DNA of 6,502 nt from Sulfurospirillum sp. UBA1314 (GCA_002307095.1 DBTO01000133.1:1-6502), one strand, 5' to 3'. Counted from the first letter of the stretch, positions 1 through 5,918 are shown. Notes: a model not told the origin generated them from the sequence alone. Translations and numbers: made by a program.

Positions 1-387
1 AATCGCGATTTTGGCTTTATCGACCATTGCTTTGGCTTGTTTGGCACCCTCTTTACGTTGGTCTGTTGTCATTGGAGGGAAGAAAAGTTTAATGGTTTCG
101 CCATCGTTGTTTGGGTTGACCCCGATGTTGGCTTGCATGATCGCTTTTTCGATTTCTTTGAGCATCTTTTTCTCCCACGGAGAAATCGTAATCGTCGTTG
201 CATCGGTGGTTAAAACGGTTGCTACTTGGCTAAGGCCGGTCGGTGTTCCATAGTAATCAACATGGATGTTGTCTAAAATAGTGGTGGAGACCTTGCCACT
301 ACGAATCGTCATAAAGTCACGTTTGAGTGCCGCGATACATTTTTCCATATGCTCTTTTTGTTCAGCATAGATTTTACTGAGTTCCAT
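1..387 (-). CDS. frr: Ribosome recycling factor, 3' end cut off by window edge
   Basis: Ribosome recycling factor works with EF-G in the cytoplasm to split post-termination ribosomes so they can be reused. The 129 residues visible begin MELSKIYAEQKEHMEK and contain the family-typical stretches LKRDFMTIRSGK (about 21-32), an YYGTPTGLSQVA block (about 45-56), ISPWEKKMLKEIEKAI (about 68-83) and NIGVNPNNDGETIKLFFPP (about 87-105). The family is usually about 185 residues, so roughly the last 55 lie outside the window. The ATG at 387 is preceded by AAAGGA (398 to 393) with a 5-base gap, which fixes the start. It is the last minus-strand gene here, downstream of secG, an adjacency familiar from Campylobacter. 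The gap between them is unusually long at 282 bases and holds two hairpins. No frameshift is seen in the visible part. The identity is secure. Confidence 0.96.
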   Translation of the reverse strand, partial: MELSKIYAEQKEHMEKCIAALKRDFMTIRSGKVSTTILDNIHVDYYGTPTGLSQVATVLTTDATTITISPWEKKMLKEIEKAIMQANIGVNPNNDGETIKLFFPPMTTDQRKEGAKQAKAMVDKAKIAI

Positions 388-392
388 ATTTA

Positions 393-398
393 TCCTTT
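393..398 (-). promoter_or_regulatory. Ribosome binding site of frr
   Basis: AAAGGA on the minus strand, 5 bases before the ATG at 387. The same hexamer is used by secG and by the phosphodiesterase gene in this window. Confidence 0.85.
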
Positions 399-419
399 AC
401 ACGTAGTTTCGTTGAAATT

Positions 420-662
420 TTATTGCCTGTGGAGGCAATGATTTATATACTTTGGGGTCATTTTTAGGATGCGAGGGAATCGCATCTGTTTTTTAAGCGA
501 GATCATTTCATCGCTACGGTCAGAAACGTGATCAAACGTTCTAGATAACACTTTAAGCGTTGCATTGAGATCCCTAAAATCGTTCAAACGATGGGAGATG
601 AAGCTAAGGACACTTGCCCATAGCTTCAGGCTCAAACTCAATACAAGCCAAAAAGATTTCAT
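420..662 (-). CDS. Doubtful small ORF, 80 residues, between secG and frr
   Basis: I do not recognise this protein. The ATG at 662 follows the secG stop by seven bases, but no Shine-Dalgarno sequence precedes it, so translation would depend on ribosomes arriving from secG. The first 24 residues (MKSFWLVLSLSLKLWASVLSF...) could be a signal anchor. They are followed by an amphipathic, coiled-coil-like stretch (about 25-60) with Leu/Phe/Val spacing, then a basic tail ending HCLHRQ. The last codons run into the hairpin at 422-439. In favour are its position, sensible physical layout and uninterrupted length. Against it are the missing ribosome binding site, the two hairpins inside its 3' half and the lack of any family I know. 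An alternative is that the region is an untranslated leader of frr. Confidence 0.33.
   Translation of the reverse strand: MKSFWLVLSLSLKLWASVLSFISHRLNDFRDLNATLKVLSRTFDHVSDRSDEMISLKKQMRFPRILKMTPKYINHCLHRQ
422..439. repeat. Inverted repeat (hairpin) ahead of frr
   Basis: ATTGCC and GGCAAT form a perfect 6-bp stem around a 6-base loop. It sits 35 bases upstream of the frr start codon, in the frr leader. On the minus strand it is followed by AAAA rather than a U tract, so it is not a normal terminator of secG transcription. It could be a 5' UTR structure or a processing site. Confidence 0.45.
443..449 (-). promoter_or_regulatory. Possible weak -10 box for frr
   Basis: The minus strand reads AGTATATAAATC here, giving a TATATAA-like -10 element between the two hairpins and about 55 bases before the frr ATG. 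No -35 box is visible. It would allow frr to be expressed apart from secG. A TATA-rich word is not rare in this DNA, so support is thin. Confidence 0.22.
468..494 (+). other. Hairpin plus T tract readable as a plus-strand terminator
   Basis: GATGCG and CGCATC form a perfect 6-bp stem (468-473 and 481-486) with a 7-base loop, followed on the plus strand by TG and six T residues (489-494). This is the form of a short rho-independent terminator for plus-strand transcription, yet no plus-strand gene is present to its left. On the minus strand the stem is preceded by AAAAAA and followed by CTAAAAATG, so it would not end secG transcription. It may end an antisense transcript, or simply be leader structure of frr. 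Confidence 0.28.
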
Positions 663-669
663 GCGTGAG

Positions 670-1005
670 TTATTTAGACGTTGGCGCTTCAGGGGCTGCT
701 GGTGCTGTTGTTACGGGAGCTGGAACGCTTGGTACAACGCTTTTTTCAATTTTAATATCTTCAGCGATTGATACTTTTTTATCTTGGTTGTAAAAATAAC
801 CTAATGTAAGCGTATTTGCAATAAACAAGATGGCTACAATGAAGGTGAATTTTGCCATGAAACCTGCTGGTCCTTTTGCACCAAAAAGGGATTCATTGCT
901 TCCACTGTAAGCACCAAGACCGATAGAGGAGCTTTTTTGAAGCAGTACAGAGACAGTTAAAATAGCGGTTAATACAAACTGTAAAACCAATAAAACGGAG
1001 GTCAT
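670..1005 (-). CDS. secG: SecG subunit of the SecYEG translocon
   Basis: SecG is the small auxiliary inner-membrane subunit of SecYEG and aids SecA-driven export. The 111-residue protein has the expected layout: a first membrane helix (about 3-22), the conserved cytoplasmic loop LLQKSSSIGLGAYSG followed by LFGAKGPAGFMAKFT (about 21-54), and a second helix (about 54-71). It ends in a Pro/Ala-rich tail (about 89-111, VPSVPAPVTTAPAAPEAPTSK), a type of extension seen in SecG of this phylum. I chose the ATG at 1005 because AAAGGA lies 8 bases upstream and residues MTSVLLVLQF match the normal SecG N-terminus. A longer reading from a TTG at 1056 is possible but would translate through the TATAAT promoter element at 1051-1046, so it is almost certainly wrong. 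frr follows downstream. Confidence 0.95.
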   Translation of the reverse strand: MTSVLLVLQFVLTAILTVSVLLQKSSSIGLGAYSGSNESLFGAKGPAGFMAKFTFIVAILFIANTLTLGYFYNQDKKVSIAEDIKIEKSVVPSVPAPVTTAPAAPEAPTSK

Positions 1006-1013
1006 AAGGGAAG

Positions 1014-1019
1014 TCCTTT
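1014..1019 (-). promoter_or_regulatory. Ribosome binding site of secG, decides the start
   Basis: AAAGGA on the minus strand, 8 bases before the ATG at 1005. It selects this ATG over the upstream in-frame TTG at 1056. Confidence 0.75.
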
Positions 1020-1045
1020 GTCTTTTAAATAATGTAGAACTAAGG

Positions 1046-1051
1046 ATTATA
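1046..1051 (-). promoter_or_regulatory. Promoter -10 box for secG (perfect TATAAT)
   Basis: The minus strand reads TTTTGGGTATAATCC. A perfect TATAAT with a T-rich stretch about 14-19 bases upstream (CGATTTTTTAACC) and no -35 match is the usual housekeeping promoter form in Campylobacterota. Transcription would begin near 1039, giving a leader of about 33 bases to the secG ATG. A short inverted repeat, ACCC-GTTTT-GGGT, abuts the -10 box on its upstream side. Confidence 0.65.
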
Positions 1052-1093
1052 CCCAAAACGGGTTAAAAAATCGTTAAAGTGACCTTCGTGCCC

Positions 1094-3490
1094 TTAAGAC
1101 GTCTCAAAATCAAGGACGATCTCATCGATGCTACGCTGCGGTAAAAAGGCTTTGGCGTACGCTAAATAGGTGCCTGAGGTGTAGAAAAATTTCACAAGAT
1201 CGACATCAAGTTCACCCTCTTGTGCCATCGCGTAGAGAATCTTCATTGCCACTGAGAGGGGCATACCTGCTTTATAAGGTCGATCACTCGCCGTTAAAGC
1301 TTCAAAAATATCGGCAATGGCTAAGATGCGCGCTTCAAAGCTGATCTCATCGCCTTGAAGTCCTTGCGGATAGCCTTTGCCGTTGAGTTTTTCATGGTGA
1401 TTGCCTGAAATTTGAGGGATTTGGCGGTATTTTTTGGGAAACGGGAGGCGGTTTAAAATATCGACACTGAGCTTGGCGTGGGCATTGATGATTTCGCGCT
1501 CTTCAAACGTCAGCGTACCACTTTGCGTGCTTAAATGATGCGCTTCATCCGCACTTAAAATCGTATAGGTTTCGTTCCCAATCTGCCATGTTTGGGTTGC
1601 AAGTGCCTGAATCTGCGCTATGGCTTCATCGCTGAGAGGTGTGTCGCCTTTATTACTTGTCTGGATCAGTTTGGACGTCGCATGCAAGGTTGCAATCTTC
1701 TCTTGATACTGTGTTTCGAGAAGCCTCACATTTTCGTCTGGATTCTCTTTTAAAAGGGCGTATTTATCTTCCAAAAACTTTACATGTAACGCTTTTTCGA
1801 TCATCTGAATCCGACTCTCAACAAGCTCAACACGATCAAACAAGGTTTGGAGTTTGGTGGCTTTATCCATTACGTATTCAGGCGTTGCGAGTTTGCCGAT
1901 GTCGTGCATCAGAGCAGCAAAATTGATCTGTTTGATCTCGTCGCTGTTGAAGTGTTTGTGTGCGTAGACGCTTGTGTCATGGTTAATCGCTTCGGCGAGC
2001 ATGACACTCAGTTTTACCATGCGTTTGACGTGTCCTGCGGTGTAAGGCGATTTTTTACCGATTGCAATGAGGATGCTTTTCAAAAAAGACTCCAAAAGCG
2101 TTTCAAGCCCTTGAATCAGCGAAGTGTTGGTGATGGCAATGGCGGCTTGGGATGCCAGCGAGAGAGTGATTTTTTCATCTTCATGATCAAACGAGGTGAC
2201 CTCATGGGTTTGCGCATCTATTTTATTGATCAGCTGTAGCACACCGATGATCTCTTGTTCGTGGTTTCGCATGGGAATAACCAACATCGATTTGGAGCGG
2301 TACCCCGTACCTTGGTCAAATTTCTTCGTCCCATCAAAGGAAAATCCAATGGCTTCATACACATCCGCGATGTTGATCAAACGGTTTTCAAGCGCGCAGG
2401 TGATCGCAACCATCGCTTTATTGGGCGCACCATTTTCAAGATGCAACGGCAGTGGCGACCATGTGATTTTCTCACTCGTTCCTCCCATTTTAATGCCCAG
2501 CGAGTCGGTTTGCACCACTTTAAAATGCAGCTGCTCTTTTTCCAGTAGATAGAGCGTTCCCCCATCCGCATACGTAAGATTTTTCGCTTCGGTGACGATC
2601 ATCTCTAAGAGCACATCAAGGTTTTCACTGGCAGAGAGGGCGGTACCAATTTCGGTGAGTTTTTGAACGCGCTCATCATTTTTTGGAGTGCTTAAAGGAC
2701 GATGCAGTGCGCCAGAGGAGAGATCAATGCTTTCGCCATCGCGCAAAACCAGCGCTTCTTCAATGCCAATGGTTTCTAGCTCGTGAATAATCAACGCCGC
2801 ATGCAGCGGTTTAAGATGGTTGATGTAGAGTTTAAGATCGGTGCGGGTGAGCTGTTTGAGCTCTTGTTCAAGAAACTGGGGCGTGAGGTGTTTACTCTCG
2901 GTCGCAACTTTGACAAAGTGGTTGGGGAACGAGACATCGATGATGAGCGCTTTGATGGAGGGCGTTTCATTGAGCTTGTGCCAAAGCGCTTCGTTTTGGA
3001 AGGTGTCGCCTGAAAAAAGCACGCCGCTACCGTTTTTTTCGATCATGTAACCGCAACACGGCACCGTATGGTTGGCTAAAAATGGGGTGAGCGTGATGCC
3101 CTCTTCAATGGCGTAGGATTGATTGGGCTCTATTTCAACATAGGTGAGCGCAGGCGTGGTGGAATTTGGCAGATAAATGTGACTAAAATCGGGCCAAAGA
3201 ACGTCATTGAAGAGATGGTTTTGTAAGGCTTCAATGGTATGAGGCAGTCCGTAGAGGTAGAGTGTTTCACTGCGTTTGGTGAAAAAATGGTCGATCAAAA
3301 ATGCCGTGTCGATGATGTGGTCTAAATGGGCATGGGAGAAAAAAATACGGTTTACATGTAACGCCTCTTCACCCAGTGCGTGCATGATATTGCCCGCGTC
3401 AATTAGCGTATGGCGACTTACCTGAATGCAGGTGGTAAAGGCGTTTTGGGATCTGCTACCTTGCGCACCTAAAATGCGAATAAAACTCAT
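1094..3490 (-). CDS. Predicted cAMP phosphodiesterase (MBL fold) - GAF - HD-GYP fusion protein
   Basis: A 798-residue predicted cytoplasmic signalling enzyme in three parts. Residues 1-260 are a metallo-beta-lactamase fold of the RNase Z / class II cyclic-nucleotide phosphodiesterase type. The metal site looks complete: H53, H55, D57, H58 in SHAHLDH, then H141, D162 in FSGDT, and H225 in INHLKP. Residues about 275-455 are a GAF domain (MLVIPMRN, IIGVLQLINK). Residues about 465-790 are an HD-GYP domain with H487, HD 529-530 in HDIGK, H671, HH 698-699, NGKGYP 703-708 and D727 in IADIFEALT, so c-di-GMP hydrolysis is plausible. About 113 extra residues, helical and partly coiled-coil-like, lie between HDIGK and H671; I recall this insert from other GAF/HD-GYP proteins. 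The ATG at 3490 lies two bases after the adenylate cyclase stop, with AAAGGA overlapping that stop, so the pair should be co-translated. The domain calls are firm; the cAMP substrate is inferred from the family and the neighbour. Confidence 0.9.
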   Translation of the reverse strand: MSFIRILGAQGSRSQNAFTTCIQVSRHTLIDAGNIMHALGEEALHVNRIFFSHAHLDHIIDTAFLIDHFFTKRSETLYLYGLPHTIEALQNHLFNDVLWPDFSHIYLPNSTTPALTYVEIEPNQSYAIEEGITLTPFLANHTVPCCGYMIEKNGSGVLFSGDTFQNEALWHKLNETPSIKALIIDVSFPNHFVKVATESKHLTPQFLEQELKQLTRTDLKLYINHLKPLHAALIIHELETIGIEEALVLRDGESIDLSSGALHRPLSTPKNDERVQKLTEIGTALSASENLDVLLEMIVTEAKNLTYADGGTLYLLEKEQLHFKVVQTDSLGIKMGGTSEKITWSPLPLHLENGAPNKAMVAITCALENRLINIADVYEAIGFSFDGTKKFDQGTGYRSKSMLVIPMRNHEQEIIGVLQLINKIDAQTHEVTSFDHEDEKITLSLASQAAIAITNTSLIQGLETLLESFLKSILIAIGKKSPYTAGHVKRMVKLSVMLAEAINHDTSVYAHKHFNSDEIKQINFAALMHDIGKLATPEYVMDKATKLQTLFDRVELVESRIQMIEKALHVKFLEDKYALLKENPDENVRLLETQYQEKIATLHATSKLIQTSNKGDTPLSDEAIAQIQALATQTWQIGNETYTILSADEAHHLSTQSGTLTFEEREIINAHAKLSVDILNRLPFPKKYRQIPQISGNHHEKLNGKGYPQGLQGDEISFEARILAIADIFEALTASDRPYKAGMPLSVAMKILYAMAQEGELDVDLVKFFYTSGTYLAYAKAFLPQRSIDEIVLDFETS
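1780..1789. repeat. Iterated palindrome TTACATGTAA, copy 1
   Basis: Exact copy inside the phosphodiesterase gene, read there as TTA-CAT-GTA-AAG and giving LHVK at residues 568-571, within the HD-GYP insert. Confidence 0.85.
3352..3361. repeat. Iterated palindrome TTACATGTAA, copy 2
   Basis: Exact copy inside the phosphodiesterase gene, same reading frame as copy 1 (ALHVN, residues 43-47), just before the HAHLDH metal motif. Confidence 0.85.
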
Positions 3491-3492
3491 AC

Positions 3493-5709
3493 TTATCCTT
3501 TGGTCGTGTGTACAAAGACACCGTTAAATGCAGGAGGCGGAAAGGCAATATAGTGCGCGCAACGCTCACAATAGATGCCATAAATGGCTTCATTGGTTGT
3601 CTGCTCTCTTTGATTCAGTGCTTCAAAACGCGTGAGTGCTTCAGCAAAACGCGCCTCTTGGTAAAGGGCTATCGCTTCATGGTGGAGCCTGAGCTCTTCT
3701 TGGAGGGCTTCATAACTTACGTCGTAAAGGGGCTCTGTTTGTGGTGTATCAAAATCGTGAATCTGCCACACTTCAACAGGCTCATGTTTGCCTTTGACGG
3801 TCACCAAATCCAAAAAACGAAAGATGTAAGCACCCTTGAGTCTGGCTTTGGTGAAATGTGAAATCGTCAGGTGCGAATGGTAGTATTTGCACAACGACTC
3901 AAGACGCGAGCCTAGGTTGATCGCATCGCCAATGACCGTATAGTCGCTGCGACTGCTCGTTCCCATCTCTCCTACGATGGCAACACCCGTGTTAATCCCA
4001 ATGCCGATGTCGATTATGGGGATATGTTGTGCTTCTGCCATCGACGCGATCGTTGCGAACTCAAGATTGGCTTTGAGCTTTGCGTTGAGGGAGCTTAGAT
4101 AATGAAGCTGTTCCAGTGCTGCATGGACGGCTTTATCGGCGTGATCTTCCATGCTAAGTGGAGCGTTCCAATACGCCATAATAGCGTCACCAATAAATTT
4201 ATCGACCGTACCACCGTTGTGAATAATCATCTGGCTCATCGGATCCATATAGGCGTTCATCAGATGAATCAGCGACTTTGCATCACCTGCTGCTTCTGAA
4301 ATAGCGGTGAAGCCTCGTATGTCAGAGAAAAAGATCGTGATCTCTTTTTCCACCCCTTGCAAAATGTCATCGTTGCTTGCGAGAATGTTATTCATAACCG
4401 CAGGGCTGACTTTACTGGCAAATTTATGTTTGATCAGCTCTTTTTGCTTGATCTCTAAAAAATAGTTAATCGCTTGTCCGATGATAAACAGAAGGTTGAT
4501 TGCGCTTAGGGGTAAAATCGTGTTGAACAAAATGCCTTGGTAGATCATACTGTAGTAGTGGGTTAGAACGATGGTCAGATTGAGTGCGATGAGCGCCATA
4601 AAACTGAAAAAGGCACTTGGAAGAAGCAAAATGGCAAAGGTGATGAAACAGAGCAGGACGATGCTCAAAAGATCAACCCCTCGTGTCCAAGTGGGTTTGG
4701 CGATGTAGTCGTGATGCACGATGTTATCAATCGCGTTGGCATGCACCTCCACACCGGCGTAAACGCTATCAAAGGGCGTACTTCGCAGATCCAACAGTCC
4801 TGCTGCGGAGGTGCCCACAAGCGCGATTTTATCTTTTACATGTAAGGCATCAATGGTGTTATTGTAAACATCAACTGCTGAGATGTACTCGTAGCTGTGT
4901 TGACTTCCGCGGTAATTCACCATCAACCGTCCAAAAAAATCGGTGGGAATACGATGTTCTCCCATCTCAATCTGACGAAGCCCACTCTCGTCGTAAACGA
5001 TGCGGATTTTCTTCTCTCCAAGTGCGATACGCGCCATCTCAAGGCTGAGGGAGGGGTAAAGCACCCCGTCGTACTCCATCACCAAAGGGATGCTGCGCAC
5101 AATCCCATCGCTATCGGGAATCGTGTTGAAATAACCACTCGAATACGCCTGTTTTTGAACCGGCTCAATGTTTAAAATAGCGCGGTACGGTTTGATAAGC
5201 GATGAGTGCGTTGGACGGTTTTGCTCGACGATGATTGCTGCGGATTTTGGGCGACCTTCTGGCTCTATGGAATCGGGGGAAAGCGCAAAAACATAGCCCA
5301 CGATGGTAGGTGTTTCTGCAATGGTTTGGGCAAAAATGGCATCGAAATTGGGCACATCGTTGGAGGGCAATCCAAGCTTAGCTAACACTCTGTGCGGCGA
5401 ACTATTATCTGCTTCGGCAAACACAACATCGAGCCCGATCATCGCCACGCCAAGGTTGCTGAGATTGTGTAAAATCGTTGCGATTTTATCCCGGCTCCAT
5501 GGCCATTGACCAAGCGCTTTGAGGCTTCTTTCATCGATGTCAATGATCACAATAGTTTCATCGCCTTGTATCTCTCCACGGCTTTCAAGCATCAAATCTT
5601 TGATCTTGTGCTCAAAAGGTTGCCAAAAATGGTTAAACGAGAGATAGCCTAGAATGCAGCCAGCCATGACCATAAAGGTAAAAAGAAGTTGTATGAGGCT
5701 TTTTTGCAT
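3493..5709 (-). CDS. CHASE2-domain membrane adenylate cyclase (class III)
   Basis: Makes cAMP from ATP at the inner membrane. The 738 residues comprise an N-terminal membrane anchor (about 5-24), a periplasmic CHASE2 sensor (about 30-340, with IDIDERSLKALGQWPWSRD at 56-74, IGLDVVFAEAD and KIALVGTSAAGLLDLRSTP), three membrane helices (about 345-363, 366-384, 391-413), a linker, and a class III cyclase domain (about 455-645). Catalytic residues are present: metal-binding D463 (FSDIRGFT) and D508 (KFIGDAI), purine-selecting K504 and T591 (DYTVIGDAIN), and N598 and R602. The Lys/Thr pair points to ATP rather than GTP. The tail (about 660-738) is helical and TPR-like, with CERC at 714-717 and a PPPAFNGVFVHTTKG end as in other CHASE2 cyclases. 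The ATG at 5709 is the first possible start, because an in-frame TAG lies two codons upstream. Its ribosome site is weak (AGGAA, 11-base gap). The phosphodiesterase gene follows at once. I am sure of the family, and the stimulus is unknown. Confidence 0.93.
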   Translation of the reverse strand: MQKSLIQLLFTFMVMAGCILGYLSFNHFWQPFEHKIKDLMLESRGEIQGDETIVIIDIDERSLKALGQWPWSRDKIATILHNLSNLGVAMIGLDVVFAEADNSSPHRVLAKLGLPSNDVPNFDAIFAQTIAETPTIVGYVFALSPDSIEPEGRPKSAAIIVEQNRPTHSSLIKPYRAILNIEPVQKQAYSSGYFNTIPDSDGIVRSIPLVMEYDGVLYPSLSLEMARIALGEKKIRIVYDESGLRQIEMGEHRIPTDFFGRLMVNYRGSQHSYEYISAVDVYNNTIDALHVKDKIALVGTSAAGLLDLRSTPFDSVYAGVEVHANAIDNIVHHDYIAKPTWTRGVDLLSIVLLCFITFAILLLPSAFFSFMALIALNLTIVLTHYYSMIYQGILFNTILPLSAINLLFIIGQAINYFLEIKQKELIKHKFASKVSPAVMNNILASNDDILQGVEKEITIFFSDIRGFTAISEAAGDAKSLIHLMNAYMDPMSQMIIHNGGTVDKFIGDAIMAYWNAPLSMEDHADKAVHAALEQLHYLSSLNAKLKANLEFATIASMAEAQHIPIIDIGIGINTGVAIVGEMGTSSRSDYTVIGDAINLGSRLESLCKYYHSHLTISHFTKARLKGAYIFRFLDLVTVKGKHEPVEVWQIHDFDTPQTEPLYDVSYEALQEELRLHHEAIALYQEARFAEALTRFEALNQREQTTNEAIYGIYCERCAHYIAFPPPAFNGVFVHTTKG
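3496..3501 (-). promoter_or_regulatory. Ribosome binding site overlapping the cyclase stop
   Basis: The minus strand reads AAAGGATAAGTATG: AAAGGA encodes the last two cyclase residues (Lys-Gly), TAA is the cyclase stop, and the phosphodiesterase ATG follows after GT. This arrangement predicts translational coupling and roughly matched synthesis of the two enzymes. Confidence 0.85.
4836..4845. repeat. Iterated palindrome TTACATGTAA, copy 3
   Basis: Exact copy inside the adenylate cyclase gene, read as TTA-CAT-GTA-AAA and giving ALHVKDK (residues 288-294), the same peptide as copies 1 and 2 although the proteins are unrelated. Confidence 0.85.
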
Positions 5710-5720
5710 GGTCTAGCATG

Positions 5721-5725
5721 TTCCT
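5721..5725 (-). promoter_or_regulatory. Weak ribosome binding site of the cyclase
   Basis: AGGAA on the minus strand, 11 bases before the ATG at 5709. This is further away and weaker than the AAAGGA used by the other minus-strand genes, suggesting low cyclase synthesis. Confidence 0.4.
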
Positions 5726-5728
5726 ATC

Positions 5729-5744
5729 ATGCGTGTTCGCGCAT
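5729..5744. repeat. Short inverted repeat in the cyclase leader
   Basis: ATGCG and CGCAT form a 5-bp stem around TGTTCG, about 20 bases before the cyclase ATG. In RNA it would lie close to the weak AGGAA site and could lower initiation. The stem is short, so this is tentative. Confidence 0.3.
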
Positions 5745-5790
5745 AGAGTTTGTTGCACGTCATGGAGCGCTTTTTTGAGTGTACTTCCTA

Positions 5791-5796
5791 ATTTTA
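5791..5796 (-). promoter_or_regulatory. Possible -10 box for the cyclase-phosphodiesterase operon
   Basis: The minus strand reads TTTTCATAAAATTAGG: TAAAAT is one base from TATAAT and is preceded by an AT-rich stretch. Transcription would begin near 5784 with a leader of about 75 bases. No -35 box is visible. It is the best candidate in the spacer for this operon. Confidence 0.35.
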
Positions 5797-5838
5797 TGAA
5801 AAGATTTCTTAAACTCCTATTGACACCTCTGTTTCGCT

Positions 5839-5848
5839 TTACATGTAA
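5839..5848. repeat. Iterated palindrome TTACATGTAA, copy 4 (intergenic)
   Basis: Exact copy in the spacer between the divergent cyclase and methyltransferase genes. Flanking bases extend it to a perfect 14-bp palindrome, CTTTACATGTAAAG (5837-5850). It lies about 33 bases upstream of the likely methyltransferase -10 box and about 42 bases upstream of the possible cyclase -10 box, so here it could serve as an operator. Confidence 0.8.
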
Positions 5849-5881
5849 AGATCAAACAGTCATTTTTTAGCCAGAGGAGGG

Positions 5882-5887
5882 TATACT
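5882..5887 (+). promoter_or_regulatory. Probable -10 box for the methyltransferase gene
   Basis: TATACT, preceded by a T run (5863-5868) about 14-19 bases upstream, as in Campylobacterota housekeeping promoters. Transcription would start near 5894, leaving a leader of about 25 bases to the ATG at 5919. The strong-looking GAGGAGG at 5874-5880 would then lie upstream of the transcript and not act as a ribosome site. Confidence 0.45.
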
Positions 5888-5918
5888 TTTCCAAAAAAGA
5901 GTGGGTATTTCAACCGCA

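Noticed and set aside
565..771. Plus-strand ORF of 68 residues across the secG end
   Set aside because: It overlaps the certain secG tail in antisense, has repetitive low-complexity residues (Cys/Trp-rich) that mirror the Pro/Ala-rich secG codons, and has no ribosome site.
1006..1056. Extended SecG N-terminus from TTG at 1056
   Set aside because: The TATAAT promoter box falls inside the extension, and the ATG at 1005 has its own AAAGGA site and the normal SecG N-terminus.
1051..1093. Terminator after the phosphodiesterase gene
   Set aside because: The only inverted repeat (ACCC/GGGT) is 4 bp long and follows the T run rather than preceding it on the minus strand, so it is not a terminator form.
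1847..2552. Several plus-strand ORFs of 97-130 residues opposite the GAF and HD-GYP regions
   Set aside because: They lie wholly antisense to intact conserved domains, show no family features, and arise from the codon bias of the real gene.
2377..2571. Minus-strand 64-residue ORF within the phosphodiesterase gene
   Set aside because: It is in another frame of a region coding the GAF domain, is Arg/Lys/Trp-rich and shows no family.
4683..5175. Plus-strand ORFs opposite the CHASE2 region (121 and 92 residues)
   Set aside because: They are antisense shadows of the cyclase gene with no recognisable domain and no promoter or ribosome site.
5874..5880. GAGGAGG as ribosome binding site for the methyltransferase
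   Set aside because: The nearest in-frame starts are GTG 5901 and ATG 5919, at least 20 bases away, and no start codon lies at normal spacing.
5710..5918. Classical CRP site (TGTGA-N6-TCACA) upstream of the cyclase
   Set aside because: No such half-site pair is present; TTACATGTAA has no central spacer of the CRP type, so I do not claim cAMP feedback.
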